Below are positions 1 to 7,952 of a DNA stretch of 52,426 bases, one piece after another. Position numbers and translations under genes: made by a program. The notes below the pieces were generated by a model. It saw only the letters and a program-made list of their open reading frames with translations. It searched no databases and was not told where the DNA came from. The DNA lies in NCBI GenBank assembly GCA_002401685.1, contig NVTU01000020.1, positions 1 to 52,426 on the forward strand. The letters are read 5' to 3'. Position 1 is the first letter of the stretch; each line of letters starts with the position of its first letter. The stretch comes from Kordiimonadales bacterium (lineage in GTDB: Bacteria; Pseudomonadota; Alphaproteobacteria; Sphingomonadales; Kordiimonadaceae).

Positions 1-911
1 CGCTGGCGTTCGCGCTCTACAAACGCTTTAACAGCGGCCAGCACTTCCAGGCTGTCATCATTTTTGTTTTTGCTAATTCGTAGGATTGCAGCCGGTTTTC
101 CGTTGAATTCAACACGGGTTTCTTCGACCTCAAACGCATCTGTAATGGTGGCAATATCGCTAAGCCGGATATCCCCGCCCGCTGCACTGCTGACAATGAT
201 CAGATTGCCTAGTTCTTCTACTGTGCGCCTTAGATCCGTGAAACGCAGCTGCACTTCCTGCGCGTCTGCTTCAATGGTGCCCGCGGGTAAATCAATGCCT
301 TGCCTACTTATTCTGTCGGCAATATCCCGAACAGAAAGGCCGTACTGTTCCAGCACATAAAGTGGTATTTCCACCTGCAGCTGACGATCAGAAAATCCTT
401 GGATTTCGACGAGCGGAATACCGCGATCACGCTGGGCGCGCCGTCTGAGATCCTCCGCCAGTTCTTTAAGAGCTGTGCGCGGCAGATCGCCACTGACCGA
501 GATGTTTATAACAGGGTCAATACGGCCAAGCTCGGTAACCACAGGTTCTTCAATCTCAGCCGGGAAATTATCAATGCCGTCGACCGCTGATTTCAAATCC
601 TCGATGAATTTGGTCATGTCGCCCACCTCGAGCATCTTCAAGGTCATCTGGCCGATATTGTCTTTGGCTTCGCAGCGCTTCTCGTCCAGAAAACTAATGC
701 CGTCTGTTGCGCGCTCAAGCGGAATACATATGCCTTCTTCCACGTCCGAGGGCGCAGCGCCTGGATACGCAACCGAGACCCTCACTTCAAAACGCTGAAT
801 GTCAGGGAATGTTTCTAATTTCAACGTCGGAAGGCTGGCGAAGCCGATCGCCAGAAGCGACAGCATCAATATATTGGCAGCCGTTTTGTGACGAGCGAAA
901 TACTCAATCAT
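1..911 (-). CDS. RND efflux permease, N-terminal part (runs off left edge)
   Basis: The reading frame opens with ATG at 911 and continues without a stop to base 1, giving about 303 residues of a protein whose family is usually over 1000 residues. It starts MIEYFARHKTAANILMLSLL, a short cytoplasmic N-terminus followed by the first membrane helix. Next comes the periplasmic porter region with the family's LETFPDI and V-x-YPGAAPSDVE stretches, typical of AcrB/MexB-type RND pumps (COG0841). Such pumps export drugs, solvents or lipophilic compounds using the proton gradient. The start codon overlaps the stop of the upstream fusion-protein gene (ATGA), so the two are translationally coupled and likely form one pump. 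The substrate cannot be told from this fragment. Confidence 0.93.
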   Translation of the reverse strand, partial: MIEYFARHKTAANILMLSLLAIGFASLPTLKLETFPDIQRFEVRVSVAYPGAAPSDVEEGICIPLERATDGISFLDEKRCEAKDNIGQMTLKMLEVGDMTKFIEDLKSAVDGIDNFPAEIEEPVVTELGRIDPVINISVSGDLPRTALKELAEDLRRRAQRDRGIPLVEIQGFSDRQLQVEIPLYVLEQYGLSVRDIADRISRQGIDLPAGTIEADAQEVQLRFTDLRRTVEELGNLIIVSSAAGGDIRLSDIATITDAFEVEETRVEFNGKPAAILRISKNKNDDSLEVLAAVKAFVERERQ

Positions 912-2290
912 TTAAGAATTCCTGACGGCACTGGCGAGCCTTGGGTGTTCCCAGCCACACTGTCCGTATTGGACGCTTGCGGTTTGATCTTCATGCCTGA
1001 GACCGCAGGCACCAGATCGGTAAGAATAATTTTATCGCCGCGCTCTAGCCCACTTTGCACAATCGCCAAATCGCCCTGATAGGTGACGATTACCGGCCTA
1101 AGGATCAGCGTATCGCCCTCACCCACTACATAAACAATGCCGCTATGAACTGCGTGCCGTGGGATCACAAGACTTTCGATGAAGTTGCCGACAAGGTTCA
1201 CTTCCACATACATGCCGCGCAGTAGCGGCGGGCGTTTAGCCGTAAGGAGCCTGCCGTATGGGTCTTCCACGCGCACAACAACAGCAAGGGTTCTGGTTTC
1301 AAAATCCTGGGTTTCTCCTAACCGCACAACCGCCGCGGGCCAAGGAATACGGTCGATGCTATCAGGCAGCATTACCTCTGCTTTCAGCCCAAGGCGCGAG
1401 ATAAGTTCATCTGGCGTACTCAAGACCTGATCGACAGACAGTTCCTGCATGCCTGCAATCAAGTTCTGCAGATTGGCAAGCGACAACCTGGTTGAGATTT
1501 CAACAGCGTCCATACTGTGTGCATCAAATAGCTTGCCGCCCAAGTTTATATATTCGCCCTCGTCAACATGAACCGCTGCGATCCGGGCCTGAAACGGGAT
1601 TTGAATTTTGGTACGAGCTAAGCGCTGCTCTGCTTCTTTTAGTTTCACCTGGTTCTGCTTGACCCGGGCGCTGGCCACTTCGATCTCGCTTGGCAGTGTT
1701 TCCAGCGTTTGCAGCCGTGTTTGCATCTGCTGCCTAAGCTGCAGCATGCTCTGTTCTTCGATATCAAGCGCCGCTTGGGAAATGGTCCCTTTGGTTCGCA
1801 GCCCCCGCTTTCGCTCAAGGCCCTGATCAGCTAAAACCAAATTACGTTCAGAAATCTCAAAAGCGATTTTCGCGCTTACAAGGCGCATTTCCTGCTCTTT
1901 TTTCTGAGCTTTTGTCGCCGCTAAATTAGCGCGGGCTTCGGCAAGGGCCAGTTCATAATCGGTAGGATCGATCTGCAGAATATCAGTGCCTTCAGGCAAA
2001 AATGCGCCTGCTTTCACCCGCGGGTTCAAATAAGTGATACGGCCAGACACCTCTGCGCCAGCTTCCAACAACGTTGCGGGCTCAACAAAACCAAACCCTG
2101 TAGCTCGCGGCGCAAAAGGGCGTGATTTGGCTTCAATATATTCAGCCAATGGCGGCGGCGCACCAACAGAGACGTGCTCAATCTCCGGGGAGATATTCAC
2201 AATTATGACGGCCAGCAATAACCCTGCGGCAGCCACCGCAGGCAAAGCATATTTCGTTTTAAAAAAGTCCAGAGCCACTTTATTTTCCAT
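908..2290 (-). CDS. RND efflux periplasmic adaptor (membrane fusion protein, HlyD/AcrA family)
   Basis: This 460-residue protein has one N-terminal membrane anchor (about residues 13-31) followed by a periplasmic body. A first half-lipoyl/barrel stretch near residues 75-110 (GAEVSGRITYLNPRVKAG) precedes a long Ala/Glu/Lys/Gln-rich coiled-coil hairpin at about 115-235. A second lipoyl half (IPFQARIAAVHVDEGEYI) and beta-barrel/membrane-proximal domains follow. This is the domain order of AcrA/MexA-type adaptors that link an inner-membrane RND pump to an outer-membrane channel. The gene begins 3 bases after the tetR stop codon and overlaps the permease start by 4 bases. No outer-membrane channel gene is visible in the window, so it is either beyond the left edge or shared. 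Confidence 0.93.
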   Translation of the reverse strand: MENKVALDFFKTKYALPAVAAAGLLLAVIIVNISPEIEHVSVGAPPPLAEYIEAKSRPFAPRATGFGFVEPATLLEAGAEVSGRITYLNPRVKAGAFLPEGTDILQIDPTDYELALAEARANLAATKAQKKEQEMRLVSAKIAFEISERNLVLADQGLERKRGLRTKGTISQAALDIEEQSMLQLRQQMQTRLQTLETLPSEIEVASARVKQNQVKLKEAEQRLARTKIQIPFQARIAAVHVDEGEYINLGGKLFDAHSMDAVEISTRLSLANLQNLIAGMQELSVDQVLSTPDELISRLGLKAEVMLPDSIDRIPWPAAVVRLGETQDFETRTLAVVVRVEDPYGRLLTAKRPPLLRGMYVEVNLVGNFIESLVIPRHAVHSGIVYVVGEGDTLILRPVIVTYQGDLAIVQSGLERGDKIILTDLVPAVSGMKIKPQASNTDSVAGNTQGSPVPSGILK

Positions 2291-2293
2291 ATG

Positions 2294-2983
2294 CTAGGGC
2301 GCCTGTTTTTTGGTAGTTTCGGTAAATTCGGTAAGCTCAGCGCCAGTACCCGGTGCCTGCGGGCTGGTGCCCATTCGGAACATCATCAACGCATCATCGC
2401 GAAAGCGGTATAGCTCATCATCACTGAAAAGGCCGCCTTGTAGAGGTGTCACTATCTGTCCTACCAGAAAAGGGTAAACAATAAGGGCGATAAGAAACAC
2501 CATATGGCGGAATTCGTTTACCTCTGCGCGCAGCCTGCCCGCTTTTTTCTCCCCCTGCAGCATGGCGATCCATTTAGGGGCAAATTGGCTAGCGTATTCC
2601 GCGAGGAAAGTTGCCTTAAGGTGGCCGCCCTCCATCAAGACTTCGCGCTGCATCAAAAGCGGTAGCCAACGGTTTTTCATCATAATTGCGTGGACTGCGT
2701 GCACCCATTCCTCAAGCGTTTCAATGCCTAGGATTTGGTCCATAAGCGGACCGTAGGCTTGCGCTAGTACAGCCTGCAAAAGCTTGTCCTTGCCGCCAAA
2801 ATAATAGTGGACCATCGCCGGCGTCACGCCCGCTACCTTTGCCAATTGCGCAATCGTGGTGGCAGCATAGCCTTGGTTGGAAAACAGTTGGCTGCCCGCC
2901 GCAATAAGCGCAGAACGGCCTTCTTCGCCCTTACTATCCTTAGGGCGGCCGACGCTTCGTTTCTGTTTGGGTTTACCGGTCAT
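2294..2983 (-). CDS. TetR/AcrR-family transcriptional regulator
   Basis: This 229-residue protein has a basic N-terminus (KQKRSVGRPKDSKGEEGR) and a TetR-type helix-turn-helix at about residues 25-70. The recognition helix region is GVTPAMVHYYFGGKDKL, a very standard TetR/AcrR signature. The C-terminal 150 residues form the ligand-binding and dimerisation part, which is not diagnostic of the ligand. It is the first gene of an apparent operon with the adaptor and RND permease, so it probably represses the pump and itself. Ribosome binding in front of the ATG is weak (AGCTCT). A perfect 7-bp inverted repeat lies just 11 bases upstream of the start codon and is the obvious candidate operator. Confidence 0.93.
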   Translation of the reverse strand: MTGKPKQKRSVGRPKDSKGEEGRSALIAAGSQLFSNQGYAATTIAQLAKVAGVTPAMVHYYFGGKDKLLQAVLAQAYGPLMDQILGIETLEEWVHAVHAIMMKNRWLPLLMQREVLMEGGHLKATFLAEYASQFAPKWIAMLQGEKKAGRLRAEVNEFRHMVFLIALIVYPFLVGQIVTPLQGGLFSDDELYRFRDDALMMFRMGTSPQAPGTGAELTEFTETTKKQAP

Positions 2984-2993
2984 AGAGCTTAAA

Positions 2994-3011
2994 TAATTAA
3001 TGATTTAATTA
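2994..3011. promoter_or_regulatory. Candidate TetR operator (inverted repeat)
   Basis: The sequence taattaa-tgat-ttaatta is a perfect 7-bp inverted repeat with a 4-bp centre. It ends 11 bases before the tetR ATG, where a repressor would block the promoter or initiation of the tetR-adaptor-permease operon. TetR proteins usually bind such semi-palindromes in their own promoters. The arms are pure A/T, so a chance match in an AT-rich promoter is possible. The rest of the gene-free stretch (2984-3287) shows nothing else that I can support. Confidence 0.45.
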
Positions 3012-3287
3012 ATTTCAAGTAACGGGCCCGAAATAATTTTAGATTATACAAAATAAAACACTTTAAAAGTTGCCCTAATGGCTGCGCTGCAATTGGCAGC
3101 GACAGGCCCCTTGCACCCAGAAACGGCACACTAAGACAGCCCCAGACTTTCCGCCTGAGGCCAGCCGAGCTTGACTGAACTGATTGATTTCCTTGCCCTG
3201 CGGCGGTTCCGTGCCTTACCCAGCAGGTCCCGCGCAGCTTAGGTTCTTGGCCCACCAAGCCCATAGGGTTTAAAAGGCCGCAAGGTT

Positions 3288-3728
3288 TTATGCGCCCTGA
3301 ACTTCGTGCTTGATGCGAATTCTGTCTTCTGTAGAGACACCCAGCAGTCCAGCGATTTTCGCCAGTACATTGGCTTCGAAGTTATCCAAGTGGCTATCGG
3401 AAAGTGCCACCCGCCACAACAGCCGAATGATGTCCTGCCTGCCTTCGTTATCCAGCTCTTTGGTAATCACCTTGGTAAATTTATAGAGACAGGTGCTGTC
3501 GTTCTCTTTTATTTCGGCATCCACCAAAATCTGTTGTGCCACGTCAGGGGCTAGTGAAAATTCTTCTTTCAAGCAGGCGAGCAGCGCCGTGCGTTCGCTT
3601 TCAGAAAAATCATCGTCAACTTGGCTGACATGCACAAGCAGCGCAGCCGTCGCCAATTGCAGTTCCTGCCCTTTGGTCTCAGCCGCCGCTGGAGAAACCT
3701 TCAATAATTTGGATATTTTACCCCACAT
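3288..3728 (-). CDS. TerB-like domain protein
   Basis: A 146-residue, soluble, all-helical acidic protein. The pattern LATAALLVHVSQVDDDFSES-ER-ALL, then a second copy-like stretch with LLWRVALSDSHLDNFEANVL, is the TerB/DjlA N-terminal fold of tellurite-resistance TerB and related proteins (COG4103 type). Each half carries the conserved acidic D-x-x-x-x-x-E cluster thought to bind metal. The start is backed by a good Shine-Dalgarno sequence (GGAGG, 6 bases upstream). No other ter genes are nearby, so this is the common stand-alone form of unknown role rather than part of a tellurite cassette. It stands alone on the minus strand, divergent from the flavoprotein gene. Confidence 0.85.
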   Translation of the reverse strand: MWGKISKLLKVSPAAAETKGQELQLATAALLVHVSQVDDDFSESERTALLACLKEEFSLAPDVAQQILVDAEIKENDSTCLYKFTKVITKELDNEGRQDIIRLLWRVALSDSHLDNFEANVLAKIAGLLGVSTEDRIRIKHEVQGA

Positions 3729-3927
3729 GTGTGGCCTCCGAAGTCAAAAAATACATTGCTTCCTTATCCAGCATTTCGCAAGCACACGCCAGCCTTCCGT
3801 TCGTTTAGCTGGAAATACTCTCTCTGAACAAAAAGTGTTCCAAGTAGCAGCGTAAATGCTTTATCCAGTTCACCAATTTTGGTATTACTGGGCACCGCAT
3901 TCTCAACAATTCATCAAAGGAAAAACC

Positions 3928-5361
3928 ATGCAAGTTCGCCAAGTAGATGTCGCCATCATTGGAACCGGAACATCAGGCATGGGAGCGTACCGCACCGCCA
4001 AGGCTGAAGGCGCAAGTGTTCTGTTGATCGAAGCGGCCCACTACGGCACCACCTGTGCCCGGGTTGGCTGCATGCCGTCCAAACTATTGATCGCCGCGGC
4101 GGAAGCGGCGCACGCAGTAGAAAAGGCGCCCAAATTCGGCGTCGAAGCAACCCTCAACCACATTGACGGCAAGGCCGTGATGGCCCGCGTAAAGGCTGAG
4201 CGCGACCGGTTTGTTGGGTTTGTGCTGGAAACAGTGGAGGAGTTTGACGCGGAGGACAAAATCAAAGGCTACGCCCGGTTTGTATCTGACGGTGTGCTGG
4301 AGATAGGCGACCACACCCGCGTTGAAGCAAAGTCCGTTGTCATCGCCACAGGATCAAGCCCGGCTATCCCGCCAATATTTGGCGACGTGCCAACAAGATT
4401 GATCGTCAATGATGATGTTTTTGATTGGGACGACCTGCCGGGCTCAGTCGCGCTGTTTGGCCCCGGTGTTATTGGGCTTGAAATTGGACAGGCCTTGCAC
4501 CGGCTGGGCGTTGAGATCAAGCTATTTGGGCGCGGCGGCCTTGTAGGCCCGCTGAGTGACCCCGACATTCTTGCCTATACCGCCAAAGCCTTTGCGGACG
4601 AATTTTACTTGAACGCGGATGCTAACGTCACAGAGATTACCGAAGTTGAAGACGGTGTAAACATTACCTACTGCTGCCTCGACGGCAGCACCCGCACGCA
4701 GAAATTCGACTATGTTATTGCCGCCACCGGGCGCACTCCGAATGTTAAAGGGTTGGGGCTGGAGAATACCACCCTTCCACTTGATGAACGCGGCGTGCCC
4801 GTATCGGACTTATATACGGCACAAGTCGCAGACAAACCTGTGTTCATTGCCGGTGACGCCGCTAACCACCGGCCGCTTTTGCATGAAGCCGCCGACGAAG
4901 GACGCATCGCAGGAAAAAATGCGGCAAAATTCCCTGATGTGCGTGCTGGCAAACGAACCAGTGCGCTGGGTGTGGTTTTCACCGACCCGCAAATTGCCAC
5001 CATCGGCGAGCGTTTTTCCGACCTTAAGGAAGGCTGCTTTGCCACAGGCGAAGTATCCTTTGAAGGCCAGGGCCGCAGCCGAACCATGTTGATGAACAAG
5101 GGCTTGATGCATGTTTACGCAGAGCACGGCACAGGAAAGCTTTTAGGCGCCGAGATTTTCGGGCCCCGCGCCGAGCATCTGGCGCATTTGCTGGCTTGGT
5201 GCCATCAGATGGACATGACAATCAGCCAAATACTGGAGATGCCCTTCTATCACCCGGTTGTGGAAGAAGGTCTGCGTACGGCACTACGCGATCTCAACAG
5301 CAAGCTTCATATCGGCCCAGTGCCCGCGCCTCACTGCATTGATTGCGGACCCGGCGCATAA
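3928..5361 (+). CDS. Dihydrolipoamide-dehydrogenase-like flavoprotein disulfide reductase
   Basis: A 477-residue class I pyridine nucleotide-disulfide oxidoreductase (COG1249). I chose ATG 3928, not the upstream in-frame ATG at 3856, because AAAGGA sits 7 bases before it and the FAD fold begins at once (VAIIGTGTSGMG). The redox disulfide is present as TTCARVGCMPSK (Cys-x4-Cys). A second Rossmann motif, LFGPGVIGLEIG, binds NAD(P)H, followed by ATGRTPN and FIAGDA for FAD. The C-terminal dimer domain keeps the His-Glu dyad in HPVVEEG. It is not beside genes for 2-oxoacid dehydrogenase E1/E2 or glycine cleavage, so lipoamide may not be its substrate. The protein ends HCIDCGPGA, an additional CxxC that ordinary lipoamide dehydrogenases lack and that recalls the C-terminal cysteine pairs of mercuric reductase and high-Mr thioredoxin reductase. 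Confidence 0.9.
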   Translation: MQVRQVDVAIIGTGTSGMGAYRTAKAEGASVLLIEAAHYGTTCARVGCMPSKLLIAAAEAAHAVEKAPKFGVEATLNHIDGKAVMARVKAERDRFVGFVLETVEEFDAEDKIKGYARFVSDGVLEIGDHTRVEAKSVVIATGSSPAIPPIFGDVPTRLIVNDDVFDWDDLPGSVALFGPGVIGLEIGQALHRLGVEIKLFGRGGLVGPLSDPDILAYTAKAFADEFYLNADANVTEITEVEDGVNITYCCLDGSTRTQKFDYVIAATGRTPNVKGLGLENTTLPLDERGVPVSDLYTAQVADKPVFIAGDAANHRPLLHEAADEGRIAGKNAAKFPDVRAGKRTSALGVVFTDPQIATIGERFSDLKEGCFATGEVSFEGQGRSRTMLMNKGLMHVYAEHGTGKLLGAEIFGPRAEHLAHLLAWCHQMDMTISQILEMPFYHPVVEEGLRTALRDLNSKLHIGPVPAPHCIDCGPGA

Positions 5362-5394
5362 CGCCGCGCCTTAGCATGCGGATATAGATTTAAC

Positions 5395-5448
5395 GCCTTT
5401 GCCTTATTTAATCTGAGGTAAAGGCTTGGTTTAATCTGAGGCAAAGGC
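5395..5448. terminator. Inverted repeat between convergent genes, possible terminator
   Basis: gcctttgcct at 5395-5404 is exactly complementary to aggcaaaggc at 5439-5448, with a nested gcctt/aaggc pair inside (5401-5405 and 5421-5425). It lies between the convergent flavoprotein and glycerol kinase genes and includes the last codons of glpK. There is no clear U-tract on either strand, so termination is an inference from position. Confidence 0.35.
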
Positions 5449-5449
5449 C
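5408..5449. repeat. 23-bp-spaced tandem duplication of the glpK 3' end
   Basis: The sequence ttaatctgaggtaaaggct at 5408-5426 is repeated with changes as ttaatctgaggcaaaggcc at 5431-5449. The second copy encodes the last residues and the stop codon of glycerol kinase; the first lies just beyond the stop. It is a short local duplication of the gene end, with a second in-frame-looking stop. Confidence 0.7.
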
Positions 5450-6927
5450 TGAGTTGCCGCAACCGCTTTGTGCCATTGCTTCACCAGTCCAGCGCGCTCG
5501 GGGGCCGACATGTGGGGAACAAACTGCTGCTCGCATTGCCAGTTTTCTGAAATATCGTCGAGCGACTTATAAAGCCCTACCTGCAAACCAGCTAAGTACG
5601 CCGCGCCGAGCGCCGTTGTTTCTTTCACGACGGGTCGGTCAACTGGGAGGTCCAGCATATCCGCGAGATATTGCACCAGCCAATCATTGGCCACCATGCC
5701 GCCGTCCACTTTCAGCGATGTGGCGCGCACGCCGTCATCGGCCATGGCCGCGAACAGATCCACCGTTTGGTAGCAAACCGCCTCCAACGCAGCCCGCACC
5801 AGTTCCGCCTTACCGGTATCGCGTGTCATGCCAAAAATACTAGCGCGCGCATTTGGGTCCCAGTGAGGAGCGCCGAGCCCGGTGAAGGCAGGCACCATAT
5901 AAACGCCTTTGTTGCTATCAAGGCTGCGCACCAAGCCCTCGCTTTCAGAGGCATCCTTGATGAATTTCAGGTTATCCCGAAGCCACTGTACAGCGGCGCC
6001 CGCCACAAAAATGGACCCCTCAAGCGCATACGTAGTTTTGCCGCCCAGTCGGTACGCCACTGTGGTAAGCAATCGGTTGCTTGATACCTGCATTTCTGCG
6101 CCGGTGTTCATCAACACAAAACAGCCCGTGCCGTAAGTGCTTTTAATGCTGCCGGGCGTAAAGCAGCACTGACCGATACCAGCGGCTTGCTGATCCCCGG
6201 CCACGCCTGCTATTGGGATCGGTCGCCCGAAAATGGAGGCCTCTGTCATCCCAAAATCCGCAGCACTGTCGCGCACCTCAGGTAACAAGCTTGCGGGTAC
6301 GCTGAAAATATCCATCAAACCTTGGTCCCACTGCTGGGTTTTGATGTTGAATAAGCTGGTGCGGCTGGCATTTGTTGCGTCAGTAGTGTGGCTTTTGCCG
6401 CCGGTCAGGCGCCAGATAAGAAAGCTGTCCACAGTCCCGAATGCTAAGTCGCCCGCACTGGCGCGGGCTTTGGCACCGTCGACATTATCCAAAATCCACG
6501 CCACTTTACTGGCGGAAAAATACGGGTCGAGCAGCAATCCAGTTTTAGATTGAACTTCAGCTTCATGCCCGGCAGCCATTAACCCTGCACAGGCCTTTGC
6601 CGTGCGCCGATCCTGCCATACGATGGCATTATAAAGCGGCTTGTGTGTTGCCCGATCCCAAACAATGCTGGTTTCGCGCTGATTGGTAATGCCGATGGCT
6701 ATAACTTCATAGCCTTTGGCCTCGGCCTGATCAAACGCTGTGCGCGCCGTGCTTAGAACGGTGCTCCATATTTCTTCCGGGTCATGCTCCACCCAACCGT
6801 CCGCCGGATAGACCTGCGCGAACTCTTTTTGTGCGACGGAGATGATTGTCCCCGATTTACTGAATACAATTGCCCGGCTACTGGTGGTGCCCTGATCAAT
6901 TGATAATATGCACTGCTGTTTGCTCAC
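5431..6927 (-). CDS. glpK: Glycerol kinase
   Basis: A 498-residue FGGY-family kinase of full length, which phosphorylates glycerol to sn-glycerol 3-phosphate with ATP in the cytoplasm. The N-terminal phosphate-binding loop reads [43 protein letters not shown] and GVAGDQQAA (substrate and fold motifs) follow, with ATP-side motifs [27 protein letters not shown] and [10 protein letters not shown] near the C-terminus. The start codon is GTG, supported by a strong GGAGGAG 5 bases upstream. No glpF, glpD or glpR is adjacent, so it stands alone. The end of the gene has a short tandem duplication. Confidence 0.97.
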   Translation of the reverse strand: MSKQQCILSIDQGTTSSRAIVFSKSGTIISVAQKEFAQVYPADGWVEHDPEEIWSTVLSTARTAFDQAEAKGYEVIAIGITNQRETSIVWDRATHKPLYNAIVWQDRRTAKACAGLMAAGHEAEVQSKTGLLLDPYFSASKVAWILDNVDGAKARASAGDLAFGTVDSFLIWRLTGGKSHTTDATNASRTSLFNIKTQQWDQGLMDIFSVPASLLPEVRDSAADFGMTEASIFGRPIPIAGVAGDQQAAGIGQCCFTPGSIKSTYGTGCFVLMNTGAEMQVSSNRLLTTVAYRLGGKTTYALEGSIFVAGAAVQWLRDNLKFIKDASESEGLVRSLDSNKGVYMVPAFTGLGAPHWDPNARASIFGMTRDTGKAELVRAALEAVCYQTVDLFAAMADDGVRATSLKVDGGMVANDWLVQYLADMLDLPVDRPVVKETTALGAAYLAGLQVGLYKSLDDISENWQCEQQFVPHMSAPERAGLVKQWHKAVAATQAFASD

Positions 6928-7002
6928 GCAACACTCCTCCGCCTCATATAGCTATCTCCCAACTTTATAGACCGATAGCCATAGAAGAAGAAAGCAGGCA
7001 AT

Positions 7003-7032
7003 AAAAAAGGCACCGCCTCTAAAGGCGGTACC
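7003..7032 (-). terminator. Rho-independent terminator of the RidA-like gene
   Basis: On the minus strand, ggtaccgcct-TTAG-aggcggtgcc forms a 10-bp stem with one G-U type mismatch, followed by six T residues (complement of 7003-7008). It lies 50 bases after the stop of the RidA-like gene and before glpK, so it separates the two transcripts. Confidence 0.85.
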
Positions 7033-7081
7033 CGAACCCTGGTCTCAAACTCTAGTTTAGCAGCTGTGATAAAAGGTAGAA

Positions 7082-7600
7082 TTACCGGCCAACATTTGTT
7101 GCGCGTGGCTTCAGTTTGATCAAGAATTTTATTTCTGTCTGGCCGTTTGGATCTGCCAAGCCTGTGGTTCCCACCGCAGTCCATGCAGGATGCGGCTTGT
7201 TCATCAAGCTTTTGCGTACCGACAAGATAGTCGGCAGTTGCTTGGCGATATCGGTGTGAAAGCTGGTCATTTCAATAATATCATCCAACGTCGCGCCCGT
7301 TGGTTCAATGAGGCGTTCAAGAAATGCAAAAGTACCGCGGAGGCCTGCAGCATATCGCTCTTCGTAAGTACCTTCGCCTTTCAGCCGCACAATAATGCCA
7401 GACACATGAACGGTATCCCCAATTAACAGAGCCGGGGAAAAGCCGTAATCTTCATAAATTTTCTGCCACTGCGCATCCGGAATGATCGGTGTCGCGGTCT
7501 GCCTGCTGCCATCTGCCGTTGCAACATTTGAAATCATCAGCAAAAGCGCCGCAAAAACGCCGCCCATACGCAACCTCGCCAACGGGTTCGATACTCTCAT
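7082..7600 (-). CDS. Exported RidA/YjgF/UK114-fold protein lacking the catalytic Arg
   Basis: 172 residues. Residues 1-29 look like a signal peptide (basic start, then GGVFAALLLMISNVATA), unusual because RidA proteins normally act in the cytoplasm. The rest follows the RidA fold: VHVSGIIV, a central helix region, DIIEMTSFHTDI and the C-terminal strand TEIKFLIKLKP. In active RidA enamine/imine deaminases the motif is P-A-R-S/T with the Arg (E. coli R105) binding the substrate carboxylate; here it reads PHPAWTAVG, so Trp140 takes that place. Deaminase activity is therefore doubtful. The start is supported by AAGGGA 6 bases upstream of the ATG. It is a single gene ended by a terminator at 7003-7032. 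Confidence 0.88.
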   Translation of the reverse strand: MRVSNPLARLRMGGVFAALLLMISNVATADGSRQTATPIIPDAQWQKIYEDYGFSPALLIGDTVHVSGIIVRLKGEGTYEERYAAGLRGTFAFLERLIEPTGATLDDIIEMTSFHTDIAKQLPTILSVRKSLMNKPHPAWTAVGTTGLADPNGQTEIKFLIKLKPRATNVGR

Positions 7601-7952
7601 TATTTGTCCCTTCTGCCCAAAATAAATTCACTGCATGCAGTCTAACAGGTAGCAGAAGGCCGTCTTGTGACAATTGGTTCACCCTGCCGTGTTCTGGCCT
7701 CTCACAAATAAGGGCTGTTATTAACCTTAGTAATAAACCGCTATTTTCTGCGCATTTTCTCTAAAAACCACGATAGCGCGCCTTGCATAATGATACATTA
7801 TAGCGTAAACAAAATTTGAGCCCGAAAGGCTCGTGAAATTGGTTTCTTCTGCCTGCTTATGCGCTAGCAGGTACAAGTTAGTAAAAATGTGGCGTGCGAA
7901 TAACGAGAGGGCGGCGGTCTTTTCGGATATGCAGTGTTGTGAAAGTGTCGAA
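7601..7952. other. Divergent intergenic region before the TonB receptor
   Basis: This roughly 350-bp gap holds the promoters of the RidA-like gene (minus) and the TonB receptor (plus). The only structured element seen is the 15-bp palindrome at 7787-7801. The receptor frame is open upstream to 7833, but that part shows no signal-peptide or domain character and I treat it as non-coding. Confidence 0.5.
7787..7801. promoter_or_regulatory. Palindrome upstream of TonB receptor, candidate metal-regulator operator
   Basis: ATAATG-ATA-CATTAT is a perfect 6-bp inverted repeat with a 3-bp centre, about 150 bases before the receptor start. Fur-family sites such as Zur boxes are AT-rich palindromes of similar size, and the receptor is ZnuD-like, so zinc-responsive control is a reasonable guess. 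The match to a known Zur consensus is not established. Confidence 0.35.

Noticed and set aside
2989-3264. 91-codon minus-strand frame in the tetR upstream region
   Set aside because: No ribosome-binding site or family pattern; it covers the tetR operator region and its composition looks non-coding.
3288-3728. Tellurite-resistance (ter) cassette
   Set aside because: Only a lone TerB-like domain is present; none of terA, terC, terD, terE or terZ is nearby.
6924-7184. 86-codon minus-strand frame across the terminator and glpK start
   Set aside because: It spans a clear rho-independent terminator and overlaps two real genes; shadow frame.
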